Of a stretch of 64,000 nt of DNA, positions 10,400-18,673 are shown in pieces; the stretch's first letter is position 1; the number at the start of each line of letters is the position of its first letter. This stretch comes from Novosphingobium sp. PhB165. Lineage in GTDB: Bacteria > Pseudomonadota > Alphaproteobacteria > Sphingomonadales > Sphingomonadaceae. Both the position numbers and the translations under genes were made by a program. The DNA is taken from the NCBI RefSeq assembly GCF_004341845.1, contig NZ_SLVB01000001.1, positions 744,001 through 808,000 of the forward strand. The letters are read 5' to 3'. The notes under the pieces were generated by a model that made no database searches, was not told the DNA's origin, and saw only the letters and a program-made list of their open reading frames with translations.

Positions 10400-10471
10400 A
10401 GCCTGCCGGCGAAGGGAGCGAGGATCGCCATGGGCGTTCTCGGTGTTATCTCTTCGATCTTCAGGCTCTAG
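10396..10471 (+). promoter_or_regulatory. Long hairpin between radA and the cvpA-family gene
   Basis: CTAGAGCCTG at 10396-10405 is the exact reverse complement of CAGGCTCTAG at 10462-10471. The 56 bases between them contain nested partial complements (CGAAGGGAG with CTCTTCG, CGAG with CTCG, GCC with GGC), so the whole 76 bases can fold into one long imperfect hairpin. It starts inside the radA stop codon and ends 13 bases before the next ATG. It may be an attenuator or a repeat-type element; no U-run follows. Confidence 0.55.
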
Positions 10472-10484
10472 TTTCGCGGATACC

Positions 10485-11012
10485 ATGACCGGTTTCGATA
10501 TTGCAGTTCTCGTCATCGTCGGCGTTGGTGCCGTCACGGGTTTCATGCGTGGTTTCGTGCAAGAGATCCTTGCCCTGGGGGCGTGGGTCTCCGCTGTCAT
10601 CGCCATCCGCACACTGCACACGCCGGTCGCACACTGGCTCGAACCCCATACCGGCGACGGTTCGGCAACGCCTGTCCTTGCCTTTGCGCTCTGCCTGCTG
10701 GTGCCGTTCGCGGCGGTCAAGCTGGTCGCCAACTGGGCGGGCCGCGCAAGCCGTGCCTCGCTGCTGGGCCCGATCGACCGGGTGCTGGGTTTCGGCTTCG
10801 GCGCGGTCAAGGGCGTGCTGATCACGGTGATCGGTTTCTCGGTGCTGGTGCTCGGCTACGACACGATCTGGGGGGCGGCCGGCCGCCCCGACTGGATCAA
10901 GGAGGCGCGGACCTATTCGTTCGTCAATGCCAGCAGCGAAGCGCTGGTGAAGATGCTGGCCGACCGGCGGCGTGAGGCGCAGACGGCCGACGCGCAGGAC
11001 AGCAAGTCCTGA
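10485..11012 (+). CDS. cvpA: CvpA family membrane protein
   Basis: A 175-residue integral membrane protein of the CvpA family, first described as needed for colicin V production and since linked to envelope stress tolerance. The ATG at 10485 gives MTGFDIAVLVIVG, the usual start, with four hydrophobic segments (about 5-25, 30-45, 65-85 and 103-125) and the GFMRGFVQEILALGAW motif between the first two. A start at 10392 would overlap radA and add a charged, unrelated stretch. It follows radA and precedes a Fe-S scaffold-like gene by 5 bases. Confidence 0.88.
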   Translation: MTGFDIAVLVIVGVGAVTGFMRGFVQEILALGAWVSAVIAIRTLHTPVAHWLEPHTGDGSATPVLAFALCLLVPFAAVKLVANWAGRASRASLLGPIDRVLGFGFGAVKGVLITVIGFSVLVLGYDTIWGAAGRPDWIKEARTYSFVNASSEALVKMLADRRREAQTADAQDSKS

Positions 11013-11017
11013 CCGGC

Positions 11018-11449
11018 ATGACAACAACGGTCCTCTATACCCCCGAAGTCCTTGGCCTAGCGGTAAGGCTGGCGGCATACCGCTGGGACGGCGAACTGCC
11101 GTTCACGGCGGAAGCGCGCTCGCCCAGTTGCGGCAGCACGATCGCGCTCGGCCTCTCGCTTGACGGGGAGGGCAGAGTGGCCAGGCTCGGCGTGCGCAGC
11201 CAGGCCTGTGCGATCGGACAGGCTGCCGCCGCGATCTTCGCCGATGCCGCACAGGGGCGTAACCGTGCGGAACTGGCCGAGGCGGGGCAAGCCATTTCCC
11301 GCTGGCTTGCCGGCGAAGCGCCGCTGCCCGATTGGCCCGGCCTTGTAACGATCGCCGCCGCGCGGGACTATCCGGCGCGGCATGGCGCCGTCATGCTGCC
11401 GTGGAGAGCTGCTCTCGCCGCGCTTTCCGAGGCAGGCGAGACCGGTTAA
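11018..11449 (+). CDS. Fe-S cluster assembly scaffold-like protein (IscU/NifU-N family)
   Basis: A 143-residue protein of the IscU/SufU/NifU N-terminal fold. Two of the family's cluster-ligand positions are kept: Cys38 in SPSCGST and Cys64 in SQACAIG. The region that normally carries the third Cys before a L-x-W motif reads RHGAVMLPW, with no Cys. It could therefore be a two-Cys variant with another ligand or a sulfur-transfer or regulatory relative. It starts 5 bases after the cvpA-family gene and is probably co-transcribed. Family membership is clear, function as a scaffold is not. Confidence 0.8.
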   Translation: MTTTVLYTPEVLGLAVRLAAYRWDGELPFTAEARSPSCGSTIALGLSLDGEGRVARLGVRSQACAIGQAAAAIFADAAQGRNRAELAEAGQAISRWLAGEAPLPDWPGLVTIAAARDYPARHGAVMLPWRAALAALSEAGETG

Positions 11450-11487
11450 ACCGGACCAAACGGCCTGCCGGGGGGCAATGCGGCCAC

Positions 11488-13131
11488 ATGGGGGTGAAAA
11501 TGGCAGAGGCAGTGTGGCAGCGGCAAGCAGCGGCGCCCAGCACGTCCGACATCAGGCTGGTGATCGCCGCCTCGTCGATGGGTACCGTGTTCGAGTGGTA
11601 CGACTTCTTCATCTACGGCACCCTTGCCGCGATCATCGGCAAGACATTCTTCCCATCGGGCAATGTCACGCTGGAAACACTGCTGGTCTGGGCCGGCTTC
11701 GCAGTCGGCTTCGGTTTTCGCCCGCTCGGCGCGATCCTGTTCGGGTTTCTGGGGGACCGGCTCGGCCGGAAGTACACATTCCTCATCACCGTCACACTGA
11801 TGGGCATCGCCACCGCCGGGGTTGGCCTGATTCCCTCCACCGCCCAAATCGGCATGGCTGCGCCCGCCATAGTACTGCTGCTTCGCGTGTTGCAGGGCCT
11901 TGCGCTCGGTGGCGAATACGGCGGTGCGGCGATCTACGTATCGGAACATTCGCCGCCGCGTCGACGCGGCTTTTACACCAGCTTCATTCAGGCGAGCGTG
12001 GTCGGCGGGTTCGTGCTGAGCCTGCTCGTAGTCCTCTGCTGCAAGGCGGTGATGGGGCCAGCGACATGGGAGGCGTGGGGCTGGCGCGTGCCTTTCGTGC
12101 TGTCGCTCGGCTTGCTGGCGGTCTCACTATGGATGCGCCTCAAGCTCTCCGAGAGCCCGGTTTTCAAGGCGATGCGCGAGGAGGGTGAGCTTTCCGGCAA
12201 TCCCTTCAAGGAAAGCTTCACTTACCCCGGCAACCGCAAACGCATCGTCATCGCGCTGTTCGGCATTGCCGCCGGGCTGACAGTCATCTGGTACACGGCG
12301 ATGTTCTCGGCGCTGAGCTTCCTCAAGGGCGCGATGCGGATGGAGGATACCAGCGCGGAGATCATCGTCGGAGTCTCGGCCGCGCTGGGCATGGTCTTCT
12401 TCGTGATCTTCGGCAGCCTGTCCGATCAGGTCGGCCGCAAGCAGCCGATCGTACTGGGCTATGTGCTGACGCTGCTGCTGCTCTTCCCGTCGTTCTGGTT
12501 GATCGGCAATTACGCCAATCCCGGCCTTGCCAATGCGGCGGAGCAGGCCCCGGTTTTCGTGGCAGGGCCGGATTGCCGCTACAATCCCTTCAGGACCGAA
12601 CAGGCTACGCCTTGCGGTAAGCTGCTCGGCGATCTTGCCGGCGCGGGTGTATCGTATCGGCTGGATGCGGCACCGAAGCTGGAAATCCAGGTCGGAGAAA
12701 GGGTCCTCCCGCTGGCCGCCTATCCATGGGAGGACAAGGCGGCGCGCGGCAAGATGCTGCAGCACTGGCTGGGCCAGTCCGGATACGATTTCGCCAAGGT
12801 TCGGCCCGGCATTGGCGAGGCTGTGATGATCGGCAGCGTGCTGGTTGTGCTGATGGCGCTTTCGGGCGCGACCTATGGACCCGTCGCGGCACTGCTGTCG
12901 GAAATGTTCCCGCCGCGCATTCGCTACAGCTCGATGTCGATCCCCTATCACATCGGCACGGGCTACTTTGGCGGTTTCCTTCCGCTGATTTCCAGCTACA
13001 TGGTCGCCAGCAGCGGCAACCCCTACCAGGGCCTATGGTACACCTGGGGGGTGGTCGCAGTCGCCCTCGTGGTCTCGCTATGGGGGCTGCGGGGAGGCCC
13101 CCCGCGTGACTATGGTGAAGATGCTCCCTGA
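11488..13131 (+). CDS. MFS transporter of the metabolite:H+ symporter type
   Basis: A 547-residue, 12-segment major facilitator of the MHS (metabolite:H+ symporter) group, which imports compounds such as alpha-ketoglutarate, proline or citrate. Family marks are SSMGTVFEWYDFFIYG near the N-terminus, the loop 2-3 motif GDRLGRKYTF and its second-half copy SDQVGRKQP. About 100 extra hydrophilic residues (about 341-443) interrupt the C-terminal half between membrane segments, with two Cys, and should face the periplasm. A second ATG at 11500 has GGGGGTGA close upstream and may be the real start. The gene overlaps alanine racemase by 26 bases. Substrate unknown. Confidence 0.88.
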   Translation: MGVKMAEAVWQRQAAAPSTSDIRLVIAASSMGTVFEWYDFFIYGTLAAIIGKTFFPSGNVTLETLLVWAGFAVGFGFRPLGAILFGFLGDRLGRKYTFLITVTLMGIATAGVGLIPSTAQIGMAAPAIVLLLRVLQGLALGGEYGGAAIYVSEHSPPRRRGFYTSFIQASVVGGFVLSLLVVLCCKAVMGPATWEAWGWRVPFVLSLGLLAVSLWMRLKLSESPVFKAMREEGELSGNPFKESFTYPGNRKRIVIALFGIAAGLTVIWYTAMFSALSFLKGAMRMEDTSAEIIVGVSAALGMVFFVIFGSLSDQVGRKQPIVLGYVLTLLLLFPSFWLIGNYANPGLANAAEQAPVFVAGPDCRYNPFRTEQATPCGKLLGDLAGAGVSYRLDAAPKLEIQVGERVLPLAAYPWEDKAARGKMLQHWLGQSGYDFAKVRPGIGEAVMIGSVLVVLMALSGATYGPVAALLSEMFPPRIRYSSMSIPYHIGTGYFGGFLPLISSYMVASSGNPYQGLWYTWGVVAVALVVSLWGLRGGPPRDYGEDAP

Positions 13132-14164
13132 AGTTCTTGAACCCGCTCTCCGTCTCGACATCGATAGCGACGCGCTCGTCTCCAACTGGCGCGCGCTCGA
13201 TCGGCTTTCGGGAGCGGCGCGGGCAGGGGCGGCAGTCAAGGCGAACGCCTATGGCCTCGGCGCGAAGCAGGTCGTGCCCTTGCTGCGCGAGGCGGGCTGC
13301 GCAGACTTCTTCGTGGCCCACTGGGGCGAAGCGGCCGAACTTCTGAACTCTGCCGAGCCGACAAGCATCGCCGTGCTGCACGGTCCGCTTAGCGATGCCG
13401 ATGCCGCTTTCGCGCGTGCTTCCGGAATCGTTCCGGTTATCAATTCGCTCGCGCAGGCCCAGCGCTGGAACGCTGCGGGCGGGGGACGGTGCCATCTGAT
13501 GGTGGACACCGGGATCAACCGTCTCGGCGTTTCGCTCGCCGAATTGGGCGACGATGCGGTGCGTGCGCTCGATATCGATGTGATGCTTTCGCACCTTGTC
13601 GCCTCGGAAGAGGAAACCGATCTCAACGCGCTGCAATGCGCGCGCTGGAATGCTGCGCGCGGAGAGGTGCGCCATGCCCGTGCCAGCCTTGCCAATAGCG
13701 GTGGAATCGCGCTCGGAGCGGATTTCCACGGCGATCTGACACGTCCCGGCATCGCGCTCTACGGCGGCGTTCCACGCGGCGAGATGGCCGCATTGTTGCG
13801 GCAGGTCGCGCGGCCGCAAGCCGCGATCCTTCAGGTTCACGATGTCGCGGCGGGAGAGACCATTGGCTACAACGCCACGTTCACTGCGCCGCACGCCATG
13901 CGCGTGGGCACGATCGCACTGGGCTATGCCGATGGCTACTTGCGGTGCTGGTCCGGCAAGGGCGCATTCCATGCGAACGGGAAGCGTCTTCCCGTGCTAG
14001 GCCGGGTGAGCATGGACATGACCGTGATCGACCTTTCATCGGCGTCCGATCTGGGCGAAGGCGACTGGGTGACGGCCGATTACGCGCTTCCCGAAGCGGC
14101 GGCAGTGTCCGGCCTTTCGCAATATGAGCTGCTGACTTCTTTAGGGCGCCGCTTCGGCCGTTAA
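13106..14164 (+). CDS. alr: Alanine racemase
   Basis: PLP enzyme that interconverts L- and D-alanine for peptidoglycan. The 352-residue protein has the PLP lysine Lys45 in AVKANAYGLG, the second catalytic residue Tyr near 255 in GETIGYNATF, and the late GRVSMDMTVID motif. Its start lies inside the end of the MFS gene, so the two are translationally linked; in-frame ATG codons at 13112 and 13121 are also possible. The arrangement suggests shared expression but not a shared substrate. Confidence 0.96.
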   Translation: MTMVKMLPEVLEPALRLDIDSDALVSNWRALDRLSGAARAGAAVKANAYGLGAKQVVPLLREAGCADFFVAHWGEAAELLNSAEPTSIAVLHGPLSDADAAFARASGIVPVINSLAQAQRWNAAGGGRCHLMVDTGINRLGVSLAELGDDAVRALDIDVMLSHLVASEEETDLNALQCARWNAARGEVRHARASLANSGGIALGADFHGDLTRPGIALYGGVPRGEMAALLRQVARPQAAILQVHDVAAGETIGYNATFTAPHAMRVGTIALGYADGYLRCWSGKGAFHANGKRLPVLGRVSMDMTVIDLSSASDLGEGDWVTADYALPEAAAVSGLSQYELLTSLGRRFGR

Positions 14165-14181
14165 GTCCGGCATAACCGTCT

Positions 14182-14197
14182 TTTGCTGCGCAGCAAA
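14182..14197. promoter_or_regulatory. 16-base palindrome upstream of phaR, candidate PhaR operator
   Basis: TTTGCTGCGCAGCAAA is a perfect 16-base palindrome, 64 bases before the phaR ATG. PhaR proteins (studied in Paracoccus) bind TGC-rich palindromes and repress their own gene, so this is a good candidate for autoregulation. Binding is inferred. Confidence 0.55.
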
Positions 14198-14260
14198 TTG
14201 TGTTGCGTTGCGATATTCCTGAGTGGTATCCTCGGTCCCCTAAATCATTGGGGATTGGCT

Positions 14261-14818
14261 ATGGCTGAAACGGGTGCGCACGAAGACGACACCGTCATAA
14301 TCAAAAAATACGCAAATCGGCGGCTCTACAATACACGTTCGTCGAGCTACATCACGCTCGACCATCTCGCGAAGATGACCCGCGAGGGTGTGAACTACAA
14401 AGTGCTGGATGCGAAGACCGGCACCGATATCACGCATACCATCCTCACCCAGATCATCATGGAAGAGGAATCGAACGGCGAGCAGATGCTTCCCGTCAAC
14501 TTCCTGCGCGAACTTATCAGCATGTACGGCAATTCCATGCAGTCGCTGGTGCCGCACTATCTGGAAGCGTCGATGGATAATTTCCGCGCCAACCAGACCA
14601 AGCTTCACAAGGCGTTCGAGGACAGCCTTGGCAACAATCCGCTTGCCAAGCTGGCCGAACAGAACATGGCCATGTTCAAGGCCGCCGCCGCTGCCTTCAT
14701 GCCCGGTGCCGAAAAAGCAGAGCCCAAGGCTCCGCCGGCCGAGGACAAGGGTGACCTTGCGGTGTTGCGCGAACAGATGGCCGAAATCCAGAAGAGGCTT
14801 GACGCGCTGGGCAAATAA
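14261..14818 (+). CDS. phaR: Polyhydroxyalkanoate synthesis repressor PhaR
   Basis: PhaR is a DNA-binding repressor of phasin and PHA genes that is released when it binds PHA polymer. The 185-residue protein has the N-terminal PHB/PHA accumulation regulator domain (about 13-75) with KKYANRRLYNTRSSSYI and DITHTILTQIIMEEE, then a helical part, an Ala/Pro linker (about 145-160) and a C-terminal coiled helix. I chose the ATG at 14261 (GGGGATT upstream); a longer reading from 14183 would begin inside the palindrome thought to be its operator. No PHA synthase lies in the window. Confidence 0.94.
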   Translation: MAETGAHEDDTVIIKKYANRRLYNTRSSSYITLDHLAKMTREGVNYKVLDAKTGTDITHTILTQIIMEEESNGEQMLPVNFLRELISMYGNSMQSLVPHYLEASMDNFRANQTKLHKAFEDSLGNNPLAKLAEQNMAMFKAAAAAFMPGAEKAEPKAPPAEDKGDLAVLREQMAEIQKRLDALGK

Positions 14819-14865
14819 GGGTCTGCGCAAGGGCCCTTCGCGGTGTAGAAACCCGATGGGCCCGA

Positions 14866-14889
14866 ATGCGGCGGATGGTCCGCCCGCAT
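14866..14889 (+). promoter_or_regulatory. Stem-loop in the leader before proS
   Basis: ATGCGGCGGA pairs with TCCGCCCGCAT (one bulged C) around a 3-base loop, 25 bases before the proS start. Without a U-run it is either a weak terminator for phaR or a leader structure of proS. Confidence 0.35.
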
Positions 14890-14914
14890 CACAGACAAGC
14901 AGGAAGTAGCCCCA

Positions 14915-16453
14915 GTGTCCGCTATTCGCCACGCCCTCTCCGTCAAGCGCGAGGACGACTTCGCCCAGTGGTATCAGGAAGTCATTTCCGAGGCCGAAAT
15001 GGCCGAGGAGTCGGGCGTTCGCGGCTGCATGGTCATCAAGCCATGGGGCTACGGCATCTGGGAACGTATCCAGCGCCTGATGGATGACCGCATCAAGGAA
15101 GCGGGCGTCACCAACTGCTATTTCCCGCTGTTCATCCCGCTCTCGTTCTTCTCCAAGGAAGCCGAGCACGTCGAAGGCTTCGCCAAGGAAATGGCGGTCG
15201 TCACCCATCACCGTCTGATTGGTGACGGCAAGGGCGGCCTCGTTCCCGATCCCGAAGCCAAGCTGGAAGAGCCGCTGATCGTCCGCCCGACTTCGGAGAC
15301 GGTGATCGGCGCCGCCATGGCGCGCTGGGTCCAGTCGTGGCGCGACCTGCCGCTGATGGTGAACCAGTGGGCCAACGTCGTGCGCTGGGAAATGCGCACG
15401 CGCATGTTCCTGCGCACCAGCGAGTTCCTCTGGCAGGAAGGCCACACGGCCCACGCCAACCGTGAAGACGCGATGGAAGAAACGCTGCGCGCGCTCGAAA
15501 TGTACCGCGACTTTGCCGAGACCGAGCTGGCCATGCCGGTGATCGCCGGTGAAAAGCCCGAGAACGAACGCTTCCCCGGCGCGGTGGCGACTTATTCGAT
15601 CGAGGCCATGATGCAGGACGGCAAGGCCCTTCAGGCCGGCACCTCGCACTACCTCGGCACCGGCTTCGCCAAGGCTTCCGGCATCCAGTACCAGGACAAG
15701 GAAGGCACGCAGCAGTACGCCCACACCACCAGCTGGGGCACCTCGACCCGCATGGTCGGCGGCATGATCATGGTCCATGGCGACGATGACGGCCTGCGTG
15801 TGCCGCCGATGGTTGCGCCGCACCAGATCATCATCCTGCCGATGCTGCGCGACAATGACGAGGACGCGGCGCTGCTCGCCTATTGCGAGGACCTGCGCAA
15901 GTCGCTGGTCAAGCAGTCGGCTCTGGGCGAATCCGTCCGCATCCTGCTCGACAAGCGTCCGGGCAAGGCCACGCAGAAGCGCTGGGCCTGGGTCAAGAAG
16001 GGCGTGCCGCTCATTCTCGAAATCGGCGGGCGCGATGCGGCCGGTGGTCAGGTTTCGATGCTGCGCCGCGACAGGCTCTGGAACGAAGCGGGCAAGGCCA
16101 ACTTCGTCGCGATGGCCAAGGACGACTTCATCGCCCGCGCCGCTGCCGAGATCGAGGAATTCCAGACCGCGCTCTACGCCGAGGCGAAGGCGCGCCATGA
16201 CGCCAATATCACCCGCGTCGGCAGCTTCGACGAACTCGTCGGCTTCTTCACGGAAGACAAGCGCTATCCGGGCTGGGTCGAGGTTGAATGGGCCCGCCCG
16301 ACCGGCGATGAACTGGAAACCGTGGTGCAGAAGCTCAAGGCGCTGAAGCTGACCATGCGCAACACCCCGCTCGGCGGTGACGCGGTGACCGGCGCCTGCG
16401 TCTTTACCGGCCGCCCGGCGGTCGAACGCATTTACGTGGCCCGCGCCTACTGA
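14915..16453 (+). CDS. proS: Prolyl-tRNA synthetase (archaeal/eukaryotic-type)
   Basis: Class II aminoacyl-tRNA synthetase that charges tRNA-Pro. The 512-residue sequence is of the archaeal/eukaryotic (type 3) class: no bacterial insertion domain, N-terminal catalytic core with PWGYGIWERIQ and RPTSETVIG, the GTSHYLGTGFAK segment, an anticodon-binding domain (about 290-400), and a C-terminal extension ending in VARAY as this class does. The start is GTG at 14915 with AGGAAG upstream. A DUF805 gene follows after 21 bases. Confidence 0.96.
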   Translation: MSAIRHALSVKREDDFAQWYQEVISEAEMAEESGVRGCMVIKPWGYGIWERIQRLMDDRIKEAGVTNCYFPLFIPLSFFSKEAEHVEGFAKEMAVVTHHRLIGDGKGGLVPDPEAKLEEPLIVRPTSETVIGAAMARWVQSWRDLPLMVNQWANVVRWEMRTRMFLRTSEFLWQEGHTAHANREDAMEETLRALEMYRDFAETELAMPVIAGEKPENERFPGAVATYSIEAMMQDGKALQAGTSHYLGTGFAKASGIQYQDKEGTQQYAHTTSWGTSTRMVGGMIMVHGDDDGLRVPPMVAPHQIIILPMLRDNDEDAALLAYCEDLRKSLVKQSALGESVRILLDKRPGKATQKRWAWVKKGVPLILEIGGRDAAGGQVSMLRRDRLWNEAGKANFVAMAKDDFIARAAAEIEEFQTALYAEAKARHDANITRVGSFDELVGFFTEDKRYPGWVEVEWARPTGDELETVVQKLKALKLTMRNTPLGGDAVTGACVFTGRPAVERIYVARAY

Positions 16454-16474
16454 GGAAACGGAAAGGAAGAGGAC

Positions 16475-17059
16475 GTGCTGGGATCGATCAAGTACAATCT
16501 GACGAACCTGCTGAACTTCAAGGGCCGCGAAGCGCGGCAAACCTTCTGGTTCTACGTCCTCTTCCTGTTCATTCTGCAATACGCGGCGGGATTGCTCATC
16601 TCGATGCCGATGATGAGCGGGATGATGAAAGGCGCGTTCAGCGCTGCGCAGCAAGGCGCGACCGAGGCTGAGCTTCAGGCCCGGCTGATGGCACAGATGG
16701 CGGGGTACATGCGCACCGCCATGACACTCAATGCGGTGGTTGCGGTGATTGCCGGGCTATTGCTGCTCACTGCGTTCATCCGCAGGCTTCACGATTCGAA
16801 TCGACCGGGCTGGATTGCCTTGATTCCACTGGTTCTTTCGCTCGCCGCGCAGGCGCTCATCTGGTCCAAAATGGGCGAAATCATCGTCGCGATGAACCGG
16901 GTTTCGGGCTCAGATCCCACCGCCATCCTCTCCATGCAATCGAAGGTTCTGGGCGCCAGCCTGATGAGCTGGGGCGCGATTTTGATCGTCATCGTCTTCG
17001 GCGTCTGGCCCTCGACACCTGGGCCGAACCGCTATGGAGACGCGCCGGTTCGGCACTGA
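16475..17059 (+). CDS. DUF805 family membrane protein
   Basis: A 194-residue inner-membrane protein of the DUF805 family, whose function is unknown. It begins with the family motif FKGREARQTFWFYVL (about residues 15-29) and has four hydrophobic segments (about 23-45, 85-105, 113-130 and 160-185) with the RRLHDSNRPGW motif between the second and third. The start is GTG, 21 bases after proS, with GGAAAGGAAGAGG upstream, so it is likely on the proS transcript. Confidence 0.88.
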   Translation: MLGSIKYNLTNLLNFKGREARQTFWFYVLFLFILQYAAGLLISMPMMSGMMKGAFSAAQQGATEAELQARLMAQMAGYMRTAMTLNAVVAVIAGLLLLTAFIRRLHDSNRPGWIALIPLVLSLAAQALIWSKMGEIIVAMNRVSGSDPTAILSMQSKVLGASLMSWGAILIVIVFGVWPSTPGPNRYGDAPVRH

Positions 17060-17110
17060 TCGCCACCTCGGGCCTTGCCAATCGTGGCGTGAGGCCCGAC
17101 AAGCGCGCCC

Positions 17111-18490
17111 ATGACGAATAAGATCCTGGTCGCCGCCGTACTTTCTACCAGCATTCTCAGCCCGATCGCCGCCAGCGCTGCCGATGCGCCGGCGGTGGCG
17201 GATGCCAAGACCGCCCCCAAGGCCGTCGACGTATCCGAAGCGCGGATGCACGCGGATATCGAAAAGCTGGTCTCTTTCGGCACCCGTCACACGCTCTCGT
17301 CCGACACGGATCCTAAGCGCGGCATCGGCGCCGCGCGGCGCTGGGCAGCCGATGAGTTCCGCAAGACCTCCAAGGCCTGCGGCGGCTGTCTCGAAGTGGT
17401 CATGCCCGAAAGCATGGTCAGCGGCACGCGCATCCCCACGCCGGTCAAGATGGTTGACGTGGTGGCCATCCAGCGCGGCACGGAACGTCCGAACGAGGTC
17501 GTGATCGTCGAAGGCCACATCGACAGCCGCGTGACCGATGTGATGGACATCAAGAGCGATGCCCCCGGCGCCAATGACGACGGATCGGGCACTGCACTGG
17601 TGCTTGAGGCTGCGCGGGTGCTCTCGAAGCGCAAGTTCCCGACTACCATCGTCTATGCCGCGCTTTCGGGCGAAGAGCAGGGCCTCTACGGCGGCAAGCT
17701 GCTCGCCGATTACGCGAAGAAGCAGGGCTGGACCGTCAAGGCGGTGCTCAACAACGATATCGTTGGCGGCACCCACGGTTCGGACGGCGTGGTCGACGAT
17801 TCCCATGTGCGTCTCTTCTCCGAAGGGCCGCGCGCAGATTCCACGGACAAGACCCGCGCCGACGCCCGCCGGTTCGGCGGCGAGAACGACAGCCCTTCGC
17901 GCAATATCTCGCGCTTCATTGCCGCACTGTCGGGCGGCGTGCCGGACAAGCTTGAGGTCCGTCAGGTCTGGCGCACCGATCGCATGGGGCGTGGCGGCGA
18001 TCAGCTCCCGTTCCTTGAACAGGGCAATCCGGCAGTGCGCTTCTCGGTCGCCATCGAGGACTATAACGAACAGCATCAGGACCTGCGCACCGAGAATGGC
18101 GTGCGGTACGGCGATACCATCGACCGGATGGATTTCCCCTATCTGGCCCGCGTTACCCGTCTGAATATTGCAGCGCTCGCTGCGCTGGCGAAAGTACCGA
18201 TGCCGCCTGAGGCGAAGGCCGATTCTGCCGTGAAGACCTGGACCGACGTGAGCTGGAAACCGGTGGACGGCGCAGTGGCTTACTCCGTGTGGCGTCGCCG
18301 CACCGATGCCGGCGAATGGGAAGCGCAGCCACTCGTGGCGAAAACCGCCGCGACAAGCGTCAAGCTCGACGGTCTGCGCGGTGACGACTGGATTCTTGGC
18401 GTCAGTTCGATCGCGGCAGACGGTAGCGAAAGCCCGGTCGCCGCGGCCGTGCCCGGCGGTGGCTTCCTGCCGCTTGGTTCGCCGCAATAG
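17111..18490 (+). CDS. Exported M28-family zinc aminopeptidase
   Basis: A 459-residue secreted metallopeptidase of family M28, which removes N-terminal amino acids with two zinc ions. A signal peptide ends near SAADA (residue 24). The M28 ligands can be recognised: His in VEGHIDS, Asp in GANDDGSG, the Glu pair in SGEEQGLYG, Asp in LNNDIVGG and a late His around HQDLRTENG. A C-terminal fibronectin-like domain (about 375-450, with SWKPVDGAVAYSVWRRR) probably aids binding to substrate or surface. The gene stands alone, 51 bases after the DUF805 gene. Confidence 0.9.
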   Translation: MTNKILVAAVLSTSILSPIAASAADAPAVADAKTAPKAVDVSEARMHADIEKLVSFGTRHTLSSDTDPKRGIGAARRWAADEFRKTSKACGGCLEVVMPESMVSGTRIPTPVKMVDVVAIQRGTERPNEVVIVEGHIDSRVTDVMDIKSDAPGANDDGSGTALVLEAARVLSKRKFPTTIVYAALSGEEQGLYGGKLLADYAKKQGWTVKAVLNNDIVGGTHGSDGVVDDSHVRLFSEGPRADSTDKTRADARRFGGENDSPSRNISRFIAALSGGVPDKLEVRQVWRTDRMGRGGDQLPFLEQGNPAVRFSVAIEDYNEQHQDLRTENGVRYGDTIDRMDFPYLARVTRLNIAALAALAKVPMPPEAKADSAVKTWTDVSWKPVDGAVAYSVWRRRTDAGEWEAQPLVAKTAATSVKLDGLRGDDWILGVSSIAADGSESPVAAAVPGGGFLPLGSPQ

Positions 18491-18673
18491 GCTGTCTGCG
18501 ATCCAGAATGAGTATATCGAGGTGCTTGCCAAGCAGCGCCGTATGGATAGAGAACCAGCGCTTCAAGGGCGCGCGGGGAAAGCAGGGCCGGACACGGCCA
18601 CTCTATCCCGCGCCTGCCGCCCGGTCCCGACCGGTTCAGGCCCCCGGCATGCGTTTTGGAGAGTGAACTGGCA

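Noticed and set aside
13106..13131. Frameshift between the MFS gene and alanine racemase
   Set aside because: The 26-base overlap is in a different frame with both proteins complete, so it is a normal gene overlap.
14240..16654. Long open frame of about 800 codons on the minus strand opposite proS
   Set aside because: It mirrors proS in a GC-rich genome, has no recognisable domains and is His/Arg/Asp-rich in the way expected of antisense frames.
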